Below are positions 52,223 through 58,696 of a stretch of 60,721 bases of DNA, piece after piece (position 1 is the stretch's first letter; the number at the start of each line of letters is the position of its first letter). The position numbers and the translations under genes are program-made. Under the pieces are notes generated by a model. That model was given only the letters and a program-made list of their open reading frames with translations, made no database searches and was not told where the DNA came from. The stretch is from a virus, in IMG/VR virus record IMGVR_UViG_3300032307_000402, positions 1 through 60,721 of that record. One strand, 5' to 3'.

Positions 52223-52936
52223 TTAACCTTTAACGGAAAACCCTAGATGTGTAATCTCTAGAGAATCGTATTCTGCTCGCTTTCCATCACCGCTTGTAAC
52301 TGTGCCTCCAGAAGTCCACCAATTAGGATTGTAGTGAGAAAAGGTAGAGTTTGGCCCCAATGACATAGCATATAGAAGCGTCCAGCCTACAGCTGGAGAA
52401 AAGCCCCAAATTTTTCCAAAAAATATACTAGATAGGCCACCATAACCTCCAGAATAAGAATTTTCTCCACCAAAAAATGATATTGAGTTACCATAACCAT
52501 CAAAGTCCTGGAATGGACCATTTGCAACATCAAAATTAAAGACTACCCAGTCTCCACCATCAAAAGGAGATCCATCTCCATCAATAATCCTTACACGGTT
52601 CTGACGAGTAAAATAGTCATTGTTTGCAATTGGGCTTGCTACGTATGGAATGTTTCCACTAAATGAGTTAAGCCAAGGACCACTTCCATTATTAGAGCTA
52701 TTTTGATCAACGCCATAGCTCTGTAATAGATTTAATAGAGTTCTTGGTCCACCAGGCACTTCAATATATGAGAATGCTTGAGATGCGTCTTGTTCTATAG
52801 GAGCTATGTTTCCTACAGTAAAGCCTCCTGACTGAGAACCGTGGTTTGGGGTACCGCCAAGAATCCAGGTACCATCACTGATTCCAAAGTCTTCCTTGGA
52901 GCCAAATGGATTAACTATGTTTTGTTCAACTGCCAT
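52223..52936 (-). CDS. Tail protein sharing the propeller's N-terminal tag
   Basis: A 237-aa protein. Residues 9-28 (NPFGSKEDFGISDGTWILGG) are nearly the same as the tag of the propeller protein downstream. The remaining region is Gly/Ser/Asn-rich beta (WVVFNFDVANGPFQDFDGYG) with no known family. A TATAAT box 7 nt before the ATG suggests a leaderless mRNA. Likely an alternative adhesin using the same attachment point. Confidence 0.72.
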   Translation of the reverse strand: MAVEQNIVNPFGSKEDFGISDGTWILGGTPNHGSQSGGFTVGNIAPIEQDASQAFSYIEVPGGPRTLLNLLQSYGVDQNSSNNGSGPWLNSFSGNIPYVASPIANNDYFTRQNRVRIIDGDGSPFDGGDWVVFNFDVANGPFQDFDGYGNSISFFGGENSYSGGYGGLSSIFFGKIWGFSPAVGWTLLYAMSLGPNSTFSHYNPNWWTSGGTVTSGDGKRAEYDSLEITHLGFSVKG

Positions 52937-52943
52937 GCTTAAA

Positions 52944-52952
52944 ATTATACCA
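52944..52952 (-). promoter_or_regulatory. Extended -10 promoter (TGG-TATAAT), minus-strand half of a divergent pair
   Basis: TGG followed by TATAAT ends 7 nt before the ATG at 52936. A -35-like TGGTCA lies 17 nt upstream at 52967-52972, overlapping the -35 of the plus-strand promoter. Leaderless start of the 237-aa tail gene and the propeller gene. Confidence 0.6.
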
Positions 52953-52965
52953 CACTATAAAAAAG

Positions 52966-52994
52966 TTGACCATTTTGACAAAAAGTGATATACT
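52966..52994 (+). promoter_or_regulatory. Plus-strand sigma70-type promoter of the lysis island
   Basis: TTGACC at 52966-52971, 17-bp spacer, TATACT at 52989-52994. Transcription would start near 53001. This is the only clear -35/-10 promoter in the window and drives the two hydrolase genes. Its -35 overlaps, on the other strand, the -35-like TGGTCA of the leftward promoter. Confidence 0.68.
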
Positions 52995-53004
52995 GGATTT
53001 AAAG

Positions 53005-53029
53005 AACACCCTTCAAAAAGGTGTTTTTT
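53005..53029 (+). terminator. Terminator-like hairpin in the leader of the lysis operon
   Basis: AACACC at 53005-53010 pairs with GGTGTT at 53020-53025 and is followed by TTTT up to 53029, giving a hairpin plus U run placed between the predicted transcription start and the ribosome site (TAGGAGGTG). It could attenuate expression or be an mRNA-stability element. Confidence 0.45.
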
Positions 53030-53046
53030 GCTTTAGGAGGTGCAAG

Positions 53047-53640
53047 ATGAATAAAAAACAAATTGCAATACTAGGAATCGCAGCTTTCTTGATGGTTAGC
53101 TGCACAACAAATGTGGCAGAAGGAGATGTTCGACATAACGCCCAAAGCGTTAATCAAACAAAACCCACACCCACTTTGTTAGAACAGGTAGTTAAATCAG
53201 AAGAGCAAACTGATTTAGATATGAGAGAATATGCTAAGAAATTAGCAAAAGAACAAAACATAAATGCTCTAAAGAATAGAGTAAAAGACCTTGATGAATA
53301 TCTTGGTAAGACACCTTATGTATTTAGCGGATCTACCCCCAGCGGTTGGGACTGCTCTGGTCTAGTTAGATGGTTCTATCTAGAGCTAGGTATTGATCTA
53401 TACCATTCCGCTACAAGACAGGCACAATCTGGTGTTCGTGTTAGCACCCCAGCAATCGGAGATATCGTAGCATTCAAGCATTTTGGTGCTACTAGATATT
53501 TTCATGTTGGAATATACATAGGAAATGATACAATAATTCATGCCAGAAAGCCTGGTACCGTGACTGAAATGGCAAAAATTTCAGACAGTTGGTTTGATAG
53601 AAGTCACGTTGAATTTATTAGAGTAATAGAAAATCAATGA
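53047..53640 (+). CDS. Secreted NlpC/P60 peptidoglycan endopeptidase with lipoprotein signal
   Basis: A 197-aa protein from the ATG at 53047, chosen because AGGAGG lies 7 nt upstream; an earlier in-frame ATG at 52966 is inside the promoter. The N-terminus is MNKKQIAILGIAAFLMVSC, a lipobox ending in Cys19. The C-terminal NlpC/P60 domain has WDCSGLV (nucleophile Cys near 103), RYFHVGIYIG (His near 153) and TIIHARKPG (third polar residue). It would cut the peptide cross-links of the wall from outside the membrane. First gene of a plus-strand pair; the second overlaps by 4 nt. Confidence 0.93.
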   Translation: MNKKQIAILGIAAFLMVSCTTNVAEGDVRHNAQSVNQTKPTPTLLEQVVKSEEQTDLDMREYAKKLAKEQNINALKNRVKDLDEYLGKTPYVFSGSTPSGWDCSGLVRWFYLELGIDLYHSATRQAQSGVRVSTPAIGDIVAFKHFGATRYFHVGIYIGNDTIIHARKPGTVTEMAKISDSWFDRSHVEFIRVIENQ

Positions 53641-54149
53641 ACACATATACCGTAATAGGTTCTGTTGGCATGGCTGTTACCCTGATGGCTTCTAGCCTGA
53701 TGGGTCAGCCTGTCCAGCATAACACACAAACACTTACCGTATCTTCTAGCCCAGAAGTCTCTTTTGAGCGTGGTAGCTATGAGATAGTTGAAATGAAGTA
53801 TGATCGCAAGACAATGCTGTCTGATAAAGAACTTATTTCAATTTTAAAACAAGCTGGATTTAAAGGTGATGCTTTGGCATATGCCTGGGCAATTGTAGTA
53901 AAAGAATCTACAAAAAGACCAATGTCTCTCAACAGAGCAAGCAATTGTTATGGACTATTTCAAATCAATATGACTGGATCAATGGGTCCAGATCGTAGAA
54001 AGAAGTATGGCCTTGATTCCAATGAAGATTTATACAATCCATTAATTAATGCTCAAATTGCATACAAAATGTCTAATGGTGGCAAGAATTGGTCTGCTTG
54101 GTCTACAAACAAAACAGCACTATCAATAATTAATGATTTTCCTGGGTAA
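53637..54149 (+). CDS. Secreted lysozyme-like transglycosylase
   Basis: A 170-aa protein overlapping the endopeptidase stop (ATGA). The N-terminus has a signal peptide (TVIGSVGMAVTLMASSLMGQ). The lysozyme-like fold is seen as AYAWAIVVKEST (catalytic Glu near residue 90), NCYGLFQINMTG, then DLYNPLINAQIAYKM and NWSAWST. It would cleave the glycan strands of peptidoglycan. Together with the NlpC/P60 enzyme it forms a two-cut lysis pair acting outside the membrane. The gene end overlaps the converging minus gene by 20 nt. Confidence 0.9.
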   Translation: MNTYTVIGSVGMAVTLMASSLMGQPVQHNTQTLTVSSSPEVSFERGSYEIVEMKYDRKTMLSDKELISILKQAGFKGDALAYAWAIVVKESTKRPMSLNRASNCYGLFQINMTGSMGPDRRKKYGLDSNEDLYNPLINAQIAYKMSNGGKNWSAWSTNKTALSIINDFPG

Positions 54150-54390
54150 ACTTGTCCCAATGACCAACTGGACATTCTGCATGTGCTAGCTTAACCTTTG
54201 CTTTCATAAAACAACCACATTTAGAACATTGAGTTGTTGGCAATAAAAATGGACATCCCTTGCATAGATCATATCTAGCTTGTGCAACTTCTTTTGGAAC
54301 ACGATCAGCATTTGGATTTATCATATCCCAAACACGAGTGTCACCAAGATTCTTTTTCCATTGCTGGTATGGGTTGAGCTGTTCTTCCAT
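54130..54390 (-). CDS. Cysteine-rich small zinc-binding protein
   Basis: An 86-aa protein with five or six conserved Cys: CKGCPF, CSKCGCFM and HAECPVGHW, the pattern of a small zinc-ribbon protein frequently found in tail-fibre clusters of marine phages. Role not known; perhaps a cofactor of fibre maturation. TAATG-coupled to the gene upstream and ending 20 nt inside the lysozyme gene. Confidence 0.75.
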   Translation of the reverse strand: MEEQLNPYQQWKKNLGDTRVWDMINPNADRVPKEVAQARYDLCKGCPFLLPTTQCSKCGCFMKAKVKLAHAECPVGHWDKFTQENH

Positions 54391-54638
54391 TACTCCACCT
54401 CGTAATCATCTGGGTCTGTGATAACCTGTTCCTTTGGTTTTTCAGTAAACTTAACACCATCATATGTCCAAAATCCACCGTTAAACATGTCTGGCCTATC
54501 AGTTACCTCAACCAAAAGTGGCCTGGACTGTAGCCCAGCAATAATTCCAGCAAATTGTGGACTTTTTGGTATAGTCAAAAAATGGAATACCTCTCCATCT
54601 GCTATAAATGCAAATGCGTGATTATTTTCTAAGTCCAT
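54390..54638 (-). CDS. Small fibre-cluster protein
   Basis: An 82-aa protein of simple beta-alpha character (HAFAFIADGEVFHFLTIPKS, then MFNGGFWTYDGVKF) with acidic C-terminus (DPDDYEVE). This type of small protein recurs next to fibre genes in marine phages, function unknown. It has its own TGT-TATAAT box and a GAGAGG ribosome site. Confidence 0.65.
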   Translation of the reverse strand: MDLENNHAFAFIADGEVFHFLTIPKSPQFAGIIAGLQSRPLLVEVTDRPDMFNGGFWTYDGVKFTEKPKEQVITDPDDYEVE

Positions 54639-54659
54639 AGCCTCTCAATTCTTTTATTT

Positions 54660-54668
54660 ATTATAACA
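54660..54668 (-). promoter_or_regulatory. Extended -10 promoter (TGT-TATAAT) before the 82-aa gene
   Basis: TGT followed by TATAAT on the minus strand lies 21 nt before the ATG at 54638, in the gap after the PASTA-protein gene. The GAGAGG ribosome site lies in the predicted leader. Confidence 0.52.
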
Positions 54669-54670
54669 TA

Positions 54671-55936
54671 TTAGCATGCAACAAGAGTTGTGCTTGTTGA
54701 ATCGGTACAGTCAGAAAAATATGTTGTTACATACCTATATCTTCTTCTGTTTCCAAGGCTTCCAAGATTACATGGTCCAAAAGTTGTTACGCTTCCAGTG
54801 CAACATCTAGTTTCTGACTTATCGTAAAGATTACAGTTAAGGCTACTAACACAGTCTGCATAACGATTTTGACGAGTTCCTGGTCCATTTCCAGAACATG
54901 TTGGGCTCCAGCTACTCCAAGAACTGCAAAATGCTATGCAGCACTCAACTGTTTGCTGATACGTATATCTACTGCAATCTGTGTATATCTCTGTCACAGT
55001 CCTAGTCTTTGTTCCTGGAGCTAATCCAGTTGCTGTACAAGAGCTATAGGTTCCATAAAGAGTATCTCTGGGGCAAGCTGGAGCAGGTGGAGTATATGTA
55101 CAACAAACACGATCAACCACCGTACTTCCATCAGAATATGTCCTTGTTCTGGTTCGTATACCATTTCCATTAAAGTAACAATTTATACCAGATGAACTAA
55201 GTTCTGGATTACCAGATTGAGTACAATTTCCGAATGAGGTGTTTTCTAGTGTTGGTTCTGGTGGCGGAACACATCCAGTGGACACTGTTTTGTTTGGTGG
55301 TACGCATCCACTTGGATAAATATCTGTTCTATAGTAGCCCTGTCCAGAAGAACAATTAGTATTTGCACCCTGGTAGTTTTTACTGTCTACCACCGTAGTA
55401 CATGTAACACATGATGGATGAAAGTCATCTCTTCTTGGAGTCAATGGCTCATAATAACATTCAACTGCTGGCTGATCTTGAAGAGTTAGCGTCCATGTGT
55501 AGTTACTTGGATTTTCTACGTAAACCTTTCTTTTATCAATACGCTCATAAACTTTAAATAGTGGAGTTACTAGCGTGGTGCCTTCACAAGAAGCTGCCTC
55601 TGTTGTAGTGCTTGTTGTTGCTACGCAGTTGCCAGGAATAATTTGACCATCATCAGATGGCTTTGGTGGGTATGATGGTGGAACAAATGGTGCTTCATAA
55701 CGATATCTTGTTATAGAGACAGTAGTTTCATAGTCAACAAGGGTGTCTGGTAGGATATTTTGATTAGCAACTTTATCTTCTAATGAAGAGTCTGCAACTA
55801 CTGTATCAGAGAAACCGCCATAGATTAGACCTGCTGCTTCAATAGCTGACTGTGCAGCTCCTCTGGATAGACCAGAAAGGTTTGGTACCCTGACCATTCC
55901 TTTTGCAGATGCAAACCTACCTCCAACACCTAGCAT
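54671..55936 (-). CDS. PASTA-domain virion protein with cysteine-rich thrombospondin-like repeats
   Basis: A 421-aa protein. Residues ~15-80 form a PASTA domain (VRVPNLSGLSRGAAQSAIEA, then a typical N-x-x-P-D turn in ILPDTLVDY), the module that binds peptidoglycan or muropeptides in PknB-type kinases. After a Pro-rich linker (FVPPSYPPKPSDD), residues ~103-421 contain 26 cysteines by my count. The last ~190 residues look like four tandem units, each with 'G-x-C' or 'S-C', a basic Arg/Thr-rich strand (RTRTRTYSDG, KTRTVTEIYTDC, RQNRYADC, RRRYRYVTTYFSDC) and a CC or C end. Unit 3 has WSSWSPTCSGNGPGTR, the thrombospondin type-1 style. Wall-binding adhesin is the likely role. Confidence 0.8.
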   Translation of the reverse strand: MLGVGGRFASAKGMVRVPNLSGLSRGAAQSAIEAAGLIYGGFSDTVVADSSLEDKVANQNILPDTLVDYETTVSITRYRYEAPFVPPSYPPKPSDDGQIIPGNCVATTSTTTEAASCEGTTLVTPLFKVYERIDKRKVYVENPSNYTWTLTLQDQPAVECYYEPLTPRRDDFHPSCVTCTTVVDSKNYQGANTNCSSGQGYYRTDIYPSGCVPPNKTVSTGCVPPPEPTLENTSFGNCTQSGNPELSSSGINCYFNGNGIRTRTRTYSDGSTVVDRVCCTYTPPAPACPRDTLYGTYSSCTATGLAPGTKTRTVTEIYTDCSRYTYQQTVECCIAFCSSWSSWSPTCSGNGPGTRQNRYADCVSSLNCNLYDKSETRCCTGSVTTFGPCNLGSLGNRRRYRYVTTYFSDCTDSTSTTLVAC

Positions 55937-55943
55937 TTTTCTC

Positions 55944-56579
55944 CTATGCCGTTAGGTCACCCATTAAATACCAAGTATTTGCAGCTTTCTTTACTATAAT
56001 TGCTTGAGAATATCTTGATGCTGTTTTTCTATTTGAGTTTTTACTCAAAAGAGATACAGTGTTTGTGCCATCAGTAGCAGGGACAAATGTTACCTGACCA
56101 GTACCAGATTGAATTACAGCAATCTGTGTTCCAATTGTAAAATTAGTTACACTGTCTAATGGAATTGTTATGTTTATTGCAGAAGAAGAGTTAGCCTCTA
56201 TTGTTCTTCCCACATCCGTTAATCCAATAGTAAAACTGGCAAGCTTTTCTGATAGATATGCGTTATCTGTAAATACCCTCCAAGATCCAGCATAATAATA
56301 TTGTAATTCCATAACATTGTTAACAGGAACAAATGCGAAAGCACCATTTATTGGAGATGGAATCTTAGTAGATCTATCTGTAGCACTTGTAAATGCGTTT
56401 AATCCATTAGAGGCTACAACTGGAGCTGCAGAAGTGATTGAACCAGCTGCAGAAAATGTGTGGTCTCCGCTCCATGCAAAATCTGCTGAAGCATCTGTCA
56501 TACCAGCTACTGGATACCAGGTATCAGATGCCTCATCATAAACGTATGTTATCTTGCCTATATTGCTAATCGTTGCCAT
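55944..56579 (-). CDS. Tail-fibre protein with shared C-terminal module
   Basis: 211 aa from the ATG at 56579 (TAATG coupling; the ATG 21 nt upstream lies inside the preceding gene's end). The N-terminal part (ISNIGKITYVYDEASDTWYP) is a short strand-helix, the middle (GDHTFSAAGSITSAAPVVAS) a fibre shaft, and the C-terminal module (AINITIPLDSVTNFTIGTQI, then SQAIIVKKAANTWYLMGDL) belongs to the family seen at 47.5-48.5 and 50.1 kb. Confidence 0.72.
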   Translation of the reverse strand: MATISNIGKITYVYDEASDTWYPVAGMTDASADFAWSGDHTFSAAGSITSAAPVVASNGLNAFTSATDRSTKIPSPINGAFAFVPVNNVMELQYYYAGSWRVFTDNAYLSEKLASFTIGLTDVGRTIEANSSSAINITIPLDSVTNFTIGTQIAVIQSGTGQVTFVPATDGTNTVSLLSKNSNRKTASRYSQAIIVKKAANTWYLMGDLTA

Positions 56580-57043
56580 TATGAACCTATAGCCCTCCAT
56601 GTCGTAGTTGCTGCATCATAGACATACATTGTTAGTGGAGATGAGTTCTTGTCCACCCATAGCTGACCATCTACAAAAGTTCCTGTTGGTGTACTGTTTT
56701 GATAAATTGCAACAGTTCCAAGAAGCTGTGATGCTGAAGAATCTTCTTTGAGCCAAATATAACCATTTTGTGGATTAGATGGTTCTGTTTCTGACACTTC
56801 GGAACCAAGACCAAGGTCTTCTAATGCTGTTACATCATCTCTTAGTGACTTCAGGTGACCAGCAACAGAATTTGCAATAATTGCTGAGTTGTTGGATGGA
56901 AGGCTAGTTGCATTTCCATAATGGTAAAGCCTCAATGCTTCTTGGATATCAGCATCATCACTTAGCACTGGAATCAAAGTATTAAATAATTGATTAGTTG
57001 CCTCTGTTGCTGGATTATAGTTTGGATTAATATTTGTTGACAT
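56579..57043 (-). CDS. Fibre-base protein of the upstream fibre set
   Basis: 154 aa from the ATG at 57043 (AGGT upstream; an in-frame GTG at 57052 also exists). The N-terminal helix (NPATEATNQLFNTLIPVLSD, then IQEALRLYHYGNAT) could make a trimer; the C-terminal part ('NGYIWLKEDSSASQLLG', 'GQLWVDKNSS') is a beta-rich cap typical for fibre proteins. Coupled to the next fibre gene. Confidence 0.68.
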   Translation of the reverse strand: MSTNINPNYNPATEATNQLFNTLIPVLSDDADIQEALRLYHYGNATSLPSNNSAIIANSVAGHLKSLRDDVTALEDLGLGSEVSETEPSNPQNGYIWLKEDSSASQLLGTVAIYQNSTPTGTFVDGQLWVDKNSSPLTMYVYDAATTTWRAIGS

Positions 57044-57044
57044 G

Positions 57045-58265
57045 TTATGCACCTACCGATGGGAATGTTACCAATGAATGCTGTCCAGTTGCCCCTGGAC
57101 CAAAGTCTACTACCTTTGGCAAAGAGTGTGTTCCTGTTGATCCTGCATTAGTAAGGTCAACTGGGCTTACGCCATCTGCTGAAAGCATTATTGTGCTTGA
57201 GTTTACAACCACTACAAAGTATGGGAATCCATCTACTAGACCACCAATTGGGGTGTTGTTGTTATCCTGATAGATAACTACGTCTCCAGTTGTAAAGCCA
57301 TGAGAAGTAATGGAGATAGCGTTTGTTGAATAATTAACTGCTGTACTTGGAGTAAAGCTTTGACCAGATGTCAGCAACCTAATAGTATCTTCATCTTGAA
57401 CAACTACGGCATATTCAGATTCATTGTTTAATCCACTAATGCTGGTATTGCCATTATTCATATAGGCAACAATTTCACCAGTAATCAAACCATGATCTGT
57501 ATAGGTAATAGTATTAAGTGTTGAGTTAACAGCAGATCCATCAAAGTCTAGAATGTCTGTGGACCTTCCGCCAATTGTAGAGATAAAGTGAACAATTCTA
57601 TATCCATATAGTGGGGTATTTGCAGCAGGTGCAATTATTGTTGCCCCCATGAATGCAGATAGTGTCTGAACCCCAAATGGAAACACTTGAGGAGTAGCAT
57701 ATGTGCCAGTTATTGGATTAAAAACTTCAACAGTGTGTGTTGGACTAATCTTACCTAGTTGTAGAGATGTCGAAAGTTCTTCATCTGCTGGTCCCAAAAT
57801 GTTATATTGAATATTGAAGTCCTTGACACCAAGGTTTCCAAGATCTACTGTTTCTAGAAACGCAGATAGTGGAAAATATAGACCCTTAATAATTACTGGA
57901 TTACCAGAAAAGTTAACAACTGTGTGAGCAATACCATTAATAAACTTAACTGCAGGGTTTACGATAACAGCATTTGGAATAAGTCGTAGAATTTTGCTCC
58001 ACTGTAGAACAGCGTTTACATTCTCATACTTATATAGATATAGGTAATCTGGGCTGGATGGACTAAGGTTAATAAACAAATCATTTACAATTGGCTCATC
58101 ATTAGCAAATACGGTTGATTGAATAGCAGGGTCTGTTGGGGCACCTGGACCAGTAAAGATCTGGCTGCCACGAATACCTGGAGAGCCAAGATCTAAGTCA
58201 ACCTTGATTGATGACGGTCCCCCAAGAACTGTTAAACTACTTGATGCAGCTACTACGTCTACCAA
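57045..58265 (-). CDS. Large beta-rich fibre protein with tandem repeats
   Basis: A 406-aa protein. Residues ~265-390 hold two copies of a repeat, LITGEIVAYMNNGNTSISGL and then FTTGDVVIYQDNNNTPIGGL, each followed by a 'YxVVVxxxxTIxL' strand. The N-terminal part has a Pro-Ser-rich pattern (SPGIRGSQIFTGPGAPTDPA) typical of the attachment end of marine phage fibres. The start is TTG at 58265 with AGGAG. Structural role in a tail fibre is likely. Confidence 0.72.
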   Translation of the reverse strand: MVDVVAASSSLTVLGGPSSIKVDLDLGSPGIRGSQIFTGPGAPTDPAIQSTVFANDEPIVNDLFINLSPSSPDYLYLYKYENVNAVLQWSKILRLIPNAVIVNPAVKFINGIAHTVVNFSGNPVIIKGLYFPLSAFLETVDLGNLGVKDFNIQYNILGPADEELSTSLQLGKISPTHTVEVFNPITGTYATPQVFPFGVQTLSAFMGATIIAPAANTPLYGYRIVHFISTIGGRSTDILDFDGSAVNSTLNTITYTDHGLITGEIVAYMNNGNTSISGLNNESEYAVVVQDEDTIRLLTSGQSFTPSTAVNYSTNAISITSHGFTTGDVVIYQDNNNTPIGGLVDGFPYFVVVVNSSTIMLSADGVSPVDLTNAGSTGTHSLPKVVDFGPGATGQHSLVTFPSVGA

Positions 58266-58274
58266 CTATTACTC

Positions 58275-58658
58275 CTAAGCACCGCTAATTTGATCTGTTA
58301 CTGATATTGTTCCAGTAAGCAAAGTATAAGTATAAGTCTTTTGATTTGGCGAGGTACCCTCAACTTTTGAAATTTCTACGTCATAAACATAGTTGCTATT
58401 TTCATCTAAGTCAGTACCCTCTTCTGGAAAAATGCTACATTCTACATAAGTTCTATCTGCAGAAATTTCTGCATCGCAATCTATGTGAGATGCAACACCT
58501 TCAGATCCACGAGTAGTTGCAATGGTAAACTTAGCACCACTCGTTAGGTCATAACCACTTAGATCAAATGGTGCACCAGAAGCATCCTTTGGGTAGATGC
58601 GAAACTGAAACGTATCGCCTACGTAATAATTAAAGTTATAAGTACCTGGAAATGCCAT
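58275..58658 (-). CDS. Baseplate/fibre attachment protein (BppU-like)
   Basis: A 127-aa protein (MAFPGTYNFNYYVGDTFQFR onward) with the beta-sandwich layout of upper-baseplate/fibre attachment proteins: FRIYPKDASGAPFDLSGYDL, then a strand pair ending YVYDVEISKVEG and TYTLLTGTISVTDQ. Probably a clamp between the tail tip and the fibres. RBS AGGAG and its own promoter. Confidence 0.75.
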   Translation of the reverse strand: MAFPGTYNFNYYVGDTFQFRIYPKDASGAPFDLSGYDLTSGAKFTIATTRGSEGVASHIDCDAEISADRTYVECSIFPEEGTDLDENSNYVYDVEISKVEGTSPNQKTYTYTLLTGTISVTDQISGA

Positions 58659-58675
58659 ATCTACTCCTCTAGCAT

Positions 58676-58684
58676 ATTATACCA
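58676..58684 (-). promoter_or_regulatory. Extended -10 promoter (TGG-TATAAT) before the attachment gene
   Basis: TGG followed by TATAAT on the minus strand lies 17 nt before the ATG at 58658. AGAGGAG is in the predicted short leader. Lies in the 38-nt gap after the edge gene. Confidence 0.55.
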
Positions 58685-58696
58685 TGTCAAACAGAA

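Noticed and set aside
54130-54149. A bidirectional terminator between the converging lysozyme and zinc-ribbon genes.
   Set aside because: The genes overlap by 20 nt and I see no hairpin with T runs there.
45838-56579. A diversity-generating retroelement acting on the fibre genes (one has an Mtd-N-like start).
   Set aside because: No reverse transcriptase and no template/variable repeat pair was seen in the window.
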